From an uncultured Acetobacteraceae bacterium (lineage in GTDB: Bacteria; Pseudomonadota; Alphaproteobacteria; Acetobacterales; Acetobacteraceae): DNA of 35,145 nucleotides. The notes below the pieces were generated by a model. That model was given only the letters and a program-made list of their open reading frames with translations. It was not told where the DNA came from and ran no database searches. Positions 8,945 through 16,544 of the stretch are shown piece after piece. Both the position numbers and the translations under genes were made by a program. Position 1 is the first letter of the stretch. Every line of letters starts with the position of its first letter. Location of the stretch: NCBI GenBank assembly GCA_903924985.1, contig CAIYDT010000176.1, positions 1 to 35,145 on the forward strand, in the 5' to 3' direction.

Positions 8945-8964
8945 GCGCGATCCTGCGATCGCGC
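8945..8964 (+). promoter_or_regulatory. Hairpin just before the bamA ribosome-binding site
   Basis: GCGCGATC and GATCGCGC form a perfect 8-bp stem with a CTGC loop. It ends a few bases before the GGGGAG that probably serves the TTG start of bamA at 8984. Its place suggests it influences bamA translation or separates bamA expression from rseP. If bamA began at the upstream TTG 8909 instead, this hairpin would be inside the coding region. Confidence 0.45.
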
Positions 8965-8983
8965 GATTGGGGAGACCAGCCTT

Positions 8984-11347
8984 TTGACACCGATTCGCGC
9001 CGCGCGGTTCCTCGCCGCCTTGCTACTGCCGCTTATCTTGACCACCGCCGCCAGTGCGCAGCGACCGGCCGCTCCGCGTCCGGTCGCGGCCAGACCAGGG
9101 GCCACCGGTCCCGCGATCCAGGCAATCAAGGTGGAAGGCAACCAGCGAATCGAGGAGGGGACGATCCGGTCCTACCTGTTGCTGCGAGCCGGCGATCCCT
9201 TCGATCAGGACCGGGTCGATCGCAGCCTAAAGGTGCTGTACGCCACGGGCCTGTTCCAGGACGTGCGCCTGACCCGAGACGGCGACATCCTGACTGTACA
9301 CTTGGTCGAGAATCCGATCGTCAATCGCGTCGCGTTCGAGGGCAACCACAAGCTCAGCGACGATCAGTTGAAAACGGAAACGCAGCTTCGGGCCCGCTCG
9401 GTGTTTACCGCGGCGATGGCCGATGCCGACCGTCGTCACATCCTCGATTTGTATGCCCGCCGCGGCTATTTCAACGCTTCGGTCGAGCCGAAGGTCATCC
9501 GCCTGGATCAAAATCGGGTCGATGTGGTGTTCCAGATCGACGACGGGCAGGTCACGCTGGTCAGCCGGATTACCATCGTTGGCAATAAGAATTTTTCGCA
9601 AAGCCGTCTGACGGACGTGATCGACAGCCGGGAGCAACGCTGGTGGCGCTTCCTGTCCTCCTCCGATCAGTACGACCCGGAAAGACTGAACTATGACAAG
9701 GAGTTGCTGCGCCGCTTCTACCTCAAGAAAGGCTATGCGGACTTCGAAGTGCGTGACGCCCGAGCCGAATTATCGCCCGACAGGACGTCGTTCTTCGTGA
9801 CCTACACGATCTCGGAAGGGGAGCGGTATCACGTCGGCAAGGTGGCGGTGAACTCCCAGCTCCGCAATTTGACCGGCGAAGATCTGCGCGACGCGGTCCC
9901 GATGGCCGAGGGCGATTGGTATGATGGCGACGCGGTCGGCAAGACCGCCGACGCGCTCGAAGACGCGGTGCGCACCCGTGGCTATGCCTTCGTGGAAGTG
10001 AAACCCCGGGTCAGCCGCAATAGCAAGACCCACGTCGTCGATCTCGCCTTCGACATCGGCGAGGGGCCGCGCGTTTACATCGAGCGCATCGACATTAACG
10101 GCAACCAGCGCACCATGGACAAGGTGATCCGCCGCGAATTGCGGGTGGCCGAAGGCGACGCATTCAACGCGGAAGCGATCCGCCGGTCTCGCACCCGCTT
10201 GCAGGACATGGGCTATTTCACCAGCGTCGATATCGTCAACGCGCCCGGATCGGCGCCGGACAAGGCTGACCTGACCGTCAATATCGCCGAAAAGGCAACA
10301 GGCGAACTCAGCTTCGGCGGCGGCTACTCGACCGACGCCGGCGCGCTGGTCGACGTCGGTCTGGCCGAACGCAATTTGGTTGGCACCGGCATCAACGCCA
10401 GCATCAACGGCGTGTTGGCGCAGAAGCGGAGTTCGGCCACCCTATCCGTGACCGATCCGTATTTCCTCGACCGGAACCTGGTCGTGGGTGGCGACATCTT
10501 CCTGATCCAGACCAACTACCTCGGCACGCAAGTCTACGACGAACGGCGGGTCGGTTTCGCGCTGCGCACCGGCTACGAGTTTACCGAACATTTGCGGCAG
10601 GTCTGGAGCTACTCCCTCGTCAGCCGCACGGTCTTCAACGTGCAGAGTACGGCCAGTCCCTTCATCTCCAACGAGGCGGGGCAGACCACGCTCTCGCAGA
10701 TCGGGCAGGTGTTGACCCTCGATTACCGCGACAGCCGGCTCTATCCGCATCGCGGGTACATCGCGGAAACCGGTGTTGACTTCGCGGGGTTGGGTGGCGA
10801 TGCCAAGTTCGTGCGCGGCAACCTGAGCGGGGCCTATTATGTCCCACTCGACAGTTTCACCGGGAATAGCGACTGGAGCGTCAAGATCGCTGGGAGTGCC
10901 GGGTATCTTTACACCATCGGCGGTAAGGACCTGATCATCGATCGGTTCTTCCTCGGTGGCGACAACCTGCGCGGCTTTCAGACCGGCGGCGCCGGCCCCC
11001 ACGATGCGGTGTCCGGCGATCCGGTGGGCGGGCGGTTCCTCTGGACGCAGACGACCGAATTGCAGTTTCCGTTGCCCGTCTCGGCGGACCTCGGTCTCAG
11101 CGGACGTGCCTTCATCGACGTTGGCGCGCTGACCAACGCGAACTTTAAAAACTTCGGGAATTGCATCGAATCGGATGGTTCGGCGTGCCGGATCAACCAA
11201 TCGTCCGCTCCACGCGTCGGCGCTGGCGTGGGCATCTCCTGGAAGACGCAGTTCGGCCTGATTAACATCGATCTGGCGCCTTTCGTGGTCCGCCAGCCTG
11301 GCGATCAGACCCAGATATTCCGCTTTGGCTTCGGGACGAAATTCTAA
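8984..11347 (+). CDS. bamA: Outer-membrane protein assembly factor BamA
   Basis: Core of the BAM complex that inserts beta-barrel proteins into the outer membrane. The 787-residue product has a signal peptide (MTPIRAARFLAALLLPLILT, then TAASAQ), five POTRA domains over about residues 45-435, and a 16-strand barrel from about 440 (TGELSFGGGYS) to the C-terminal Phe (FGFGTKF). The conserved loop motif DNLRGF is present near 10964. No ATG lies near the start; I chose TTG 8984 because a clean signal peptide follows and GGGGAG precedes it. A TTG at 8909 would add 25 residues with no signal-peptide character. The stop overlaps the next start by one base (TAATG). Confidence 0.95.
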   Translation: MTPIRAARFLAALLLPLILTTAASAQRPAAPRPVAARPGATGPAIQAIKVEGNQRIEEGTIRSYLLLRAGDPFDQDRVDRSLKVLYATGLFQDVRLTRDGDILTVHLVENPIVNRVAFEGNHKLSDDQLKTETQLRARSVFTAAMADADRRHILDLYARRGYFNASVEPKVIRLDQNRVDVVFQIDDGQVTLVSRITIVGNKNFSQSRLTDVIDSREQRWWRFLSSSDQYDPERLNYDKELLRRFYLKKGYADFEVRDARAELSPDRTSFFVTYTISEGERYHVGKVAVNSQLRNLTGEDLRDAVPMAEGDWYDGDAVGKTADALEDAVRTRGYAFVEVKPRVSRNSKTHVVDLAFDIGEGPRVYIERIDINGNQRTMDKVIRRELRVAEGDAFNAEAIRRSRTRLQDMGYFTSVDIVNAPGSAPDKADLTVNIAEKATGELSFGGGYSTDAGALVDVGLAERNLVGTGINASINGVLAQKRSSATLSVTDPYFLDRNLVVGGDIFLIQTNYLGTQVYDERRVGFALRTGYEFTEHLRQVWSYSLVSRTVFNVQSTASPFISNEAGQTTLSQIGQVLTLDYRDSRLYPHRGYIAETGVDFAGLGGDAKFVRGNLSGAYYVPLDSFTGNSDWSVKIAGSAGYLYTIGGKDLIIDRFFLGGDNLRGFQTGGAGPHDAVSGDPVGGRFLWTQTTELQFPLPVSADLGLSGRAFIDVGALTNANFKNFGNCIESDGSACRINQSSAPRVGAGVGISWKTQFGLINIDLAPFVVRQPGDQTQIFRFGFGTKF

Positions 11348-12285
11348 TGATCCAATCCAAACTCAGTCGCATTTGCGCGGTTTCGGCGGCGGTACTGTTT
11401 CCGTTGACCGCGGTCGCGCAGCAGGGGCCCGGGTGGTTTGTCCCCGGGCAGCAGCGTCCGCCCGCCGGTCAAGGCGCCCAGCCGAGCCGCGGTCCGACGC
11501 AATCCCAGCCGCCGATGCCACCGGCTTTTGGCAACGATGGAGTCGCCCAGACCGACGATCAGCAAGGCCCGCCGCGGCAGCTTCAGGTTCCGCTGCCCCC
11601 GATGCCCGAGATCCCGGAGGTGGCAAAGGGAGCGCCCCCCCCCACCGCCGTGGTTGGTATCCTGTCGGTACCCGATGTTCTCCGGATTTCGGTGGCCTAT
11701 CAGGCGGCCGACAAGGAGCTGGGTGCGCGCCGTCAGAAACTGAATGAGGACGCGCAGAAGGAGCAAGTTGCCCTGCGTGAACTCGGTCAGGCCCTGGTCC
11801 GTGACCGGGCTAAGATGAAACCCGAGGAGATCCGCGCCAAGGAGCGCGAATACGAAGACCGGGTGAACGAATCCCGCCGCAAATTCGCGGAGCGGAACCG
11901 TATCATCCAGGAAGCGGGTCAGTATGTGATCGCGCAGATCGATCGCACGCTGGAGGCGATAACCCAGAAGGTGGCGATCGCCCGCGGGGTCAATCTTGTG
12001 CTCAATCGCGCGCAACTGCTGGGAACGACAGTCGATTTCGATCTGACGCCACAGGTGGCGGAAGTGCTGAATAAGATACTGCCGACCGTCACGATCCCGC
12101 CGGAAGGGGTCTCGGTGATGTCGATGGTGCAAAGCGGCGCGCCGGCGCCGGGCAGCATCACGGCACCGCCGGCACCTGTGGAACCGGCGCCGCTTGTGGT
12201 TCCGGCCGCTCCCCCGCCTGCTCCGGCTACCGTCGCGCCGAAGCCCGTGTCCCCGGCGCCGGTACAACCGCCCGCGAAGCACTGA
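11347..12285 (+). CDS. Skp/OmpH-family periplasmic chaperone with Pro-rich extensions
   Basis: Probable holdase that carries unfolded outer-membrane proteins to BamA. The 312 residues begin with a signal peptide ending near AVAQ. Residues about 30-100 are Pro/Gln-rich, then VVGILSVPDVLRISVAYQAA starts the Skp-type domain, whose long charged helices (KELGARRQKLNEDAQ..., KEREYEDRVNESRRKFAERN) form the coiled-coil tentacles. NLVLNRAQLLG resembles the family's closing strand. A further Pro/Ala-rich tail of about 60 residues follows. Ordinary Skp proteins are about 160-200 residues, so this one is notably long. Placement between bamA and lpxD supports the call. Confidence 0.85.
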   Translation: MIQSKLSRICAVSAAVLFPLTAVAQQGPGWFVPGQQRPPAGQGAQPSRGPTQSQPPMPPAFGNDGVAQTDDQQGPPRQLQVPLPPMPEIPEVAKGAPPPTAVVGILSVPDVLRISVAYQAADKELGARRQKLNEDAQKEQVALRELGQALVRDRAKMKPEEIRAKEREYEDRVNESRRKFAERNRIIQEAGQYVIAQIDRTLEAITQKVAIARGVNLVLNRAQLLGTTVDFDLTPQVAEVLNKILPTVTIPPEGVSVMSMVQSGAPAPGSITAPPAPVEPAPLVVPAAPPPAPATVAPKPVSPAPVQPPAKH

Positions 12286-12304
12286 CGCGGGCTCGAGGAC
12301 AGGA

Positions 12305-13342
12305 ATGGAACGGGCGGAAATCGCGGGCGATCCGCGTTTCTTCCAAAGGACCGGACCGCATACCTTGGCGGCGGTGGTCGATGCCGCCCGGGCAGAAGCC
12401 CCGCCGCGCCGGCTGATGCTGACCGGGATTGCCCCGCTCCAAACGGCGGAGCCCGATCAGGTCAGCTTTCTGGACAACCGCAAATACCTCGCGGCGCTGG
12501 ATACGACGCGCGCCGGGGCGGTGATCGTGCATCCCGATATGGCCGCACGCGTGCCGCCTGCCGCTGTTGCGATCGTCACCACCGAACCGCACGCCGCCTG
12601 GGCAAGAGCGGCCACGCTGTTTTTCCCGCTGCCGCCGGCGCAGCCCGGCATTCATCCCGCCGCGATCGTGTCTCCCGACGCCGAAATCGATCCGACCGCG
12701 GAAATCGGTCCCCTGGCCGTCGTCGGTGCACGCGTGCGAATCGGCCCGCGCTGCCGAATCGCGCCGCTGGCGGTGATCGGCGACGGCGTGATCATGGGCA
12801 GGGACTGCAGGATTGGCACGCATGTCAGCGTGTCGCACGCCCTTCTGGGCGATCGGGTCGTGCTGTATCCCGGCGCGCGTGTCGGGCAGGAGGGCTTCGG
12901 CTTTGCTGTCACACCGGAGGGGTTTGTCACCGTTCCGCAGTTGGGGCGGGCGATCTTAGAGGACGATGTGGAGATTGGGGCCAATACGACCATCGACCGC
13001 GGTTCGATGCACGATACCGTGATCGGTGCGGGTTCCCGCCTCGATAATCTGGTCCAAATCGGGCACAACGTGCGCATAGGCCGGTGCTGCGTGCTGGTCG
13101 CTCAGGTCGGTGTTTCCGGCTCGACCGTCCTGGAAGACTTCGTGATGCTCGGCGGGCAGGTGGGGCTGGCGGGCCATTTGAAGATCGGACGGGGTGCCCG
13201 CGTCGCGGCGCAGGCGGGGGTCATCGGGGACGTGCCGGCGGGGGCGGAGTATATGGGCTTTCCCGCCGAACCTTCGCGCGCTTTCTTGCGCGGGGTGGCG
13301 ACGTTACGCCGTTTGGTTCGGCGCGACGCCAGGAAGGCGTGA
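12305..13342 (+). CDS. lpxD: UDP-3-O-(3-hydroxyacyl)glucosamine N-acyltransferase
   Basis: Third step of lipid A synthesis: transfers a 3-hydroxyacyl chain from ACP to the 2-amino group. The 345-residue product has the N-terminal uridine-binding domain (QVSFLDNRKYLAAL) and a long left-handed beta-helix of hexapeptide repeats (IGPLAVVGARVRIGPRCRIA and following). The catalytic His is in LVQIGHNVRIG. ATG 12305 follows GAGGACAGGA and gives the usual family length. The frame is open back to 12194, but that part overlaps the skp-like gene and has no homology. Confidence 0.96.
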   Translation: MERAEIAGDPRFFQRTGPHTLAAVVDAARAEAPPRRLMLTGIAPLQTAEPDQVSFLDNRKYLAALDTTRAGAVIVHPDMAARVPPAAVAIVTTEPHAAWARAATLFFPLPPAQPGIHPAAIVSPDAEIDPTAEIGPLAVVGARVRIGPRCRIAPLAVIGDGVIMGRDCRIGTHVSVSHALLGDRVVLYPGARVGQEGFGFAVTPEGFVTVPQLGRAILEDDVEIGANTTIDRGSMHDTVIGAGSRLDNLVQIGHNVRIGRCCVLVAQVGVSGSTVLEDFVMLGGQVGLAGHLKIGRGARVAAQAGVIGDVPAGAEYMGFPAEPSRAFLRGVATLRRLVRRDARKA

Positions 13343-13388
13343 TATCAAGAACACGGGCGACACGGGATCAGGCACGGATTGAAACGCT

Positions 13389-13871
13389 ATGGATGAAACC
13401 ACGCAACACTCACCCGTTGGCCAGACCATCGCCGCGGTCGATATCCTGCGGATCATGGAGTGCATCCCGCATCGGTATCCAATGCTGCTGGTGGACCGGA
13501 TGGTCGATGTCGTCCTCGGTCAGTCGGCCGTCGGGATCAAGAATGTCTCAATGAACGAGCCGTTCTTCATGGGACATTTCCCCAAACTGCCGGTGATGCC
13601 GGGTGTGCTGATCATCGAAAGCATGGCGCAAACCGCCGGTGCCCTGGTGGTGCTGACCCTGGGCAAGGAATCCACCGACAAGATCGTCTATTTCATGTCG
13701 ATCGAAGGCGCCAAGTTTCGCCGGCCGGTGGTCCCGGGCGATCAGATTCGTATCCATGTCACGAAGGAGCGGAACCGCGGCCCGGTGTGGCGGTTCAGCG
13801 CCGTCGCGAAGGTGGACGATGTCGTGGTCGCCGAGGCGACTTATACGGCCATGATCCAGGATCGCGCGTAA
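13389..13871 (+). CDS. fabZ: 3-hydroxyacyl-[ACP] dehydratase FabZ
   Basis: Dehydrates 3-hydroxyacyl-ACP in fatty-acid elongation and competes with LpxA/LpxD for the same substrate, which explains its place between lpxD and lpxA. The 160-residue hot-dog protein has HRYPMLLVDR and the active-site segment GHFPKLPVMPGVLIIESMAQ with catalytic His63 and Glu77. The ribosome-binding site before ATG 13389 is weak. The N-terminal ~15 residues precede the conserved IPHRYP region as in other alphaproteobacteria. Confidence 0.97.
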   Translation: MDETTQHSPVGQTIAAVDILRIMECIPHRYPMLLVDRMVDVVLGQSAVGIKNVSMNEPFFMGHFPKLPVMPGVLIIESMAQTAGALVVLTLGKESTDKIVYFMSIEGAKFRRPVVPGDQIRIHVTKERNRGPVWRFSAVAKVDDVVVAEATYTAMIQDRA

Positions 13872-14047
13872 GCGGTCGCACCGCCGCCGTAAAACCGCCC
13901 AATTTCCCTATGAAACAATAGGTTGCTGGGTGTGACGAAATATCCGGCAATAATGGTTGTGTTTCCCGGTGCATGCACGCGCCCTAGCATGGCCTGACGC
14001 CGAAGATAGTTTCCACGCCGCGTTGCCGGCGATGGCCCTGACATGGA

Positions 14048-14893
14048 ATGCCGCATAGAATGGACGCGATGCCCGACCTGCTCCCCGAGACCAAGATGGG
14101 TACTACGATCCATCCAACCGCTATCGTCGACCGGCACGCCGAGATCGGTGCCAGCGTCACCATCGGTCCTTTTTGCACGGTCGGCGCCAATGTCGCGATC
14201 GGGGACGGTACCAATCTGGTGTCGCATGTCGTGGTCGACGGCCACACCGAGATCGGGGAGGGAGTGACCCTGTTCCCCTTCTGCAGCATCGGCCTGCAGC
14301 CGCAGGACTTTAAATACAAGGGTGAGCCCACTCGTTGTGTCATCGGTGCCCGCACTCATATCCGCGAACATTGTTCCATCCATCGTGGCACTGTCACCGG
14401 GCGCGGCATCACCTCCATCGGCACGGATTGCCTGATCATGGCCGTGGCGCATGTCGCGCATGACTGCTCCCTGGGAAATAACGTCATCGTCGCCAACAAT
14501 GCGGTCATGGGCGGGCATGTCAGCATCGGCGATCACGCTGTGATCGGCGGCGCGGCGGCGATCCATCAGTTCGTACGGATCGGGCGCGCGGCGATGATCG
14601 GCGGCGTCTCCGGGGTGGAGGGCGATGTCATCCCTTTCGGCAGCGTGATCGGCAATCGTGCCCATCTGGCCGGCCTGAACGTCGTAGGCTTGAAGCGCCG
14701 GGGCTTCGATAAGGCGCAAATCCAGCGCCTGCACACAGCGTTCCGGGTCCTGTACCGGCAGGCGGGGGTTTTCGCCGAACGCCTGGCGGAAACGCGGGAG
14801 CGCTTTGGGACCGATCCGCTGGTGGCAGAGGTGCTGGCATTTATCGACGCCGACAGTCATCGCGGATTGATCAGGGCGACCGCACACAACTAA
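14048..14893 (+). CDS. lpxA: Acyl-ACP--UDP-N-acetylglucosamine O-acyltransferase
   Basis: First committed step of lipid A synthesis. Hexapeptide beta-helix (IHPTAIVDRHAEIG, VTIGPFCTVGANVAIGDGT) with the catalytic His in MAVAHVAHDC, followed by a C-terminal helical domain from about GLKRRGFDKAQIQ. The 281 residues from 14048 are slightly longer than usual. Other in-frame ATGs at 14060, 14069 and 14096 are possible; 14096 (265 residues) would place the start immediately before IHPTA. No candidate has a strong ribosome-binding site. lpxA is separated from fabZ by 176 bp, more than the other junctions. The usual lpxI/lpxB do not follow; rpoH does. Confidence 0.95.
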   Translation: MPHRMDAMPDLLPETKMGTTIHPTAIVDRHAEIGASVTIGPFCTVGANVAIGDGTNLVSHVVVDGHTEIGEGVTLFPFCSIGLQPQDFKYKGEPTRCVIGARTHIREHCSIHRGTVTGRGITSIGTDCLIMAVAHVAHDCSLGNNVIVANNAVMGGHVSIGDHAVIGGAAAIHQFVRIGRAAMIGGVSGVEGDVIPFGSVIGNRAHLAGLNVVGLKRRGFDKAQIQRLHTAFRVLYRQAGVFAERLAETRERFGTDPLVAEVLAFIDADSHRGLIRATAHN

Positions 14894-14904
14894 AAATCGT
14901 GTGC
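14882..14904 (+). terminator. Weak terminator-like hairpin at the end of lpxA
   Basis: GCACAC (14882-14887) pairs with GTGTGC (14899-14904) around the lpxA stop codon, followed by TTTAA. The 6-bp stem has an 11-nt loop and only three Ts after it, so termination would be inefficient. It is the only terminator-like structure at the end of the envelope operon. Confidence 0.3.
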
Positions 14905-14942
14905 TTTAATGGTTTATCAACTTTTGCATGCGTGACCGCGAG

Positions 14943-14957
14943 TTAATCAGTCAGTAA
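14943..14957 (+). promoter_or_regulatory. CtrA-like box (one mismatch) upstream of the rpoH promoter
   Basis: TTAA at 14943-14946, seven bases, then GTAA at 14954-14957. The CtrA consensus is TTAA-N7-TTAA, so one base differs. It ends two bases before the -35 of the rpoH promoter, a position suited to activation. Prediction from pattern only. Confidence 0.3.
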
Positions 14958-14959
14958 TC

Positions 14960-14988
14960 TTGACAGGACCAATTCAGTCCTGTATAAG
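14960..14988 (+). promoter_or_regulatory. Strong rpoH promoter with inverted repeat in the spacer
   Basis: TTGACA (14960-14965), a 17-bp spacer and TATAAG (14983-14988) make a near-consensus housekeeping promoter, the best in the window. The preceding bases give CTTGACA and the -10 side reads CCTGTATAAG, which also resembles alphaproteobacterial heat-shock promoters. A perfect 7-bp inverted repeat, ACAGGAC-N7-GTCCTGT (14963-14983), fills the spacer and touches both boxes, so a dimeric repressor bound there would block polymerase. Expected start of transcription is near 14995. Confidence 0.7.
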
Positions 14989-15029
14989 CTGCCCTGTCGC
15001 CGAAGGAGGATGACCTCAGGCGACGGGAA

Positions 15030-15099
15030 AGTCCGGAAGTGCCGCTGCCAAATCTGGGGTGGGTTTCCGGGACTGAACGTCCCCTCCCTCATCCGGACT
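15030..15099 (+). ncRNA. Candidate structured leader of rpoH mRNA
   Basis: Within the roughly 210-nt leader, AGTCCGG (15030-15036) can pair with CCGGACT (15093-15099). Inside this, GGGAC-TGAAC-GTCCC (15069-15083) forms a hairpin, whose flanks (GGGTGGG before, CCTCCC after) can extend the pairing. The rest of 14989-15204 shows no gene. The rpoH ribosome-binding site (AGGAG at 15196-15200) lies outside the fold. rpoH mRNA is thermoregulated in other bacteria; whether this leader senses temperature is inference. Confidence 0.35.
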
Positions 15100-15204
15100 G
15101 GCCAGCATTAAACTGGTTAACGTCACCCGCCGATTCAAGCCTCGCGCCAAAATGGGTCGCAAGCCCGCGGGCAGGCTGGAACAGGCAGACGCTAGGAGTC
15201 TCAG

Positions 15205-16107
15205 ATGGCTGCTGCTGTCATGAACATCGGACCCGACGGCAACCTGTCGCGGTACCTGCAAGATATTCGCAAATTCCCCATGCTGTCGCCCGAGGAGGAA
15301 TTGTCGCTCGCCCAGCGCTGGCGCGACTCCGAGGATACCGAAGCCGCGCATAAGCTCGTGACATCCCATTTGCGCCTCGTCGCCAAGATTGCCATGGGCT
15401 ATCGCGGCTATGGCCTGCCCATCGGCGAGCTGATCGGCGAGGGCAACGTCGGCATGATGCAGGCGGTGAAGCGCTTCGATCCCGACCGCGGCTTCCGCCT
15501 CGCGACCTACGCCATGTGGTGGATCCGCGCGGCCATTCAGGAATACATCCTGCATTCGTGGTCGCTGGTGAAAATGGGCACCACAGCTGCCCAGAAGAAG
15601 CTGTTCTTCAACCTGCGCCGCCTGAAGGGCCAGATGCAGGCCTTCGAGGACGGCGACCTGAAGCCCGAGCAGGTGACCAAGATCGCCCGCCTGCTGGATG
15701 TGCAGGAACAGGACGTGGTCAGTATGAACCGCCGCCTCGCCGCGCCGGACAACAGCCTGAACGCCCCATTGCGGCAGGAAGGCGAAGGCGAGTGGCAGGA
15801 TTGGCTGGTGGACGACTCCGACAGCCAGGAAACCGTCCTGGCGGAACGGGAGGAGCGCACCGGCCGAGCGACGTTGCTGTCCAACGCTTTGAAAACGTTG
15901 AATGACCGGGAACGCCGCATCCTGGTAGAACGCCGCCTGAAGGATGAGCCCACCACGCTGGAAGCCCTGTCGCACGAGTACAACATTTCCCGCGAGCGGG
16001 TCCGGCAGATTGAGGTGCGGGCCTTCGAGCGGCTTCAGAAGGCGATGAAGCAGCAGGTCGCCGAACGCCGGGGGGCCATCCCAACCTCAGCGGTGGCGGC
16101 TCACTGA
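15205..16107 (+). CDS. rpoH: RNA polymerase heat-shock sigma factor RpoH (sigma-32)
   Basis: Directs transcription of heat-shock genes. The 300-residue protein has region 1.2/2 (LVTSHLRLVAKIAMGYRGYG, FDPDRGFRLATYAMWWIRAA), the RpoH-specific box QKKLFFNLRRLK at residues 130-141 between regions 2 and 3, and a region 4 helix-turn-helix (ALSHEYNISRERVRQIEVRA). ATG 15205 has AGGAG upstream. It stands alone behind its own promoter and converges on the minus-strand gene at 16101, with a 7-bp overlap of their ends. The Ala-rich C-terminal tail is short. Confidence 0.97.
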   Translation: MAAAVMNIGPDGNLSRYLQDIRKFPMLSPEEELSLAQRWRDSEDTEAAHKLVTSHLRLVAKIAMGYRGYGLPIGELIGEGNVGMMQAVKRFDPDRGFRLATYAMWWIRAAIQEYILHSWSLVKMGTTAAQKKLFFNLRRLKGQMQAFEDGDLKPEQVTKIARLLDVQEQDVVSMNRRLAAPDNSLNAPLRQEGEGEWQDWLVDDSDSQETVLAEREERTGRATLLSNALKTLNDRERRILVERRLKDEPTTLEALSHEYNISRERVRQIEVRAFERLQKAMKQQVAERRGAIPTSAVAAH

Positions 16108-16544
16108 TCCTCCAAGCCCCAGGCCTTCGCCAGCCTCTCCCGTTCGGCACGCAACCGAACCGCTCGGGAGAGGCTGGCGGCTTCCAAAACTCCACGGATC
16201 CCGATCGGCAGCAGCTGCGACAGCAGCCATCCGCCCGCGCAGGCGGCCCAGGCGGTGCCGACCACGCCGGGATCGCTCAGCAGTGCGAAACCGGTGCCGG
16301 GACCGGCTTGCCACATTGTCATCAGCGGACCGACGCAGGCTGCGGCTCCGCATAGCAGCACGGCCCGCGCGATTGGGCGGCCCGGCGTGCGCTCGAACAG
16401 CAGCGCCAAAATGGCGGGTGCGAGCAGCACCGCCAGCAGCCCGCACGCCGCCGGGGCCACCGCCACGCAAGTGCCGCAGGCGAGCCCCTGCATCCAGACG
16501 ATGCCGCGCCCTTTGTCCTTCGCAACGGCGGTCTTGCGCGCCAT
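16101..16544 (-). CDS. Small inner-membrane protein of unknown function
   Basis: A 147-residue protein with about four hydrophobic segments, roughly residues 20-50 (VAVAPAACGLLAVLLAPAILALLF), 60-77, 85-95 and 96-115, ending in a charged cytoplasmic-looking tail rich in Arg and Glu (RLRAERERLAKAW). The N-terminus is basic (MARKTAVAKDKGRG). I recognise no family. Its ATG overlaps the stop of the kinase-like gene by one base (TGATG), so the two are coupled and may act together, for example as a membrane partner of the pseudokinase. Its 3' end overlaps rpoH by 7 bp. Confidence 0.75.
   Translation of the reverse strand: MARKTAVAKDKGRGIVWMQGLACGTCVAVAPAACGLLAVLLAPAILALLFERTPGRPIARAVLLCGAAACVGPLMTMWQAGPGTGFALLSDPGVVGTAWAACAGGWLLSQLLPIGIRGVLEAASLSRAVRLRAERERLAKAWGLEDQ

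Noticed and set aside
13969..13978. GTGCATGCAC palindrome between fabZ and lpxA
   Set aside because: A single short palindrome in a 176-bp gap; no promoter elements or known operator match around it.
15010..15111. 33-codon upstream open frame in the rpoH leader after AAGGAGG
   Set aside because: The ribosome-binding sequence abuts the ATG with no spacing, and the peptide shows no regulatory codon run.
15107..15120. TTAA-N5-TTAA in the rpoH leader
   Set aside because: Spacing is five, not seven, so it does not fit the CtrA consensus.
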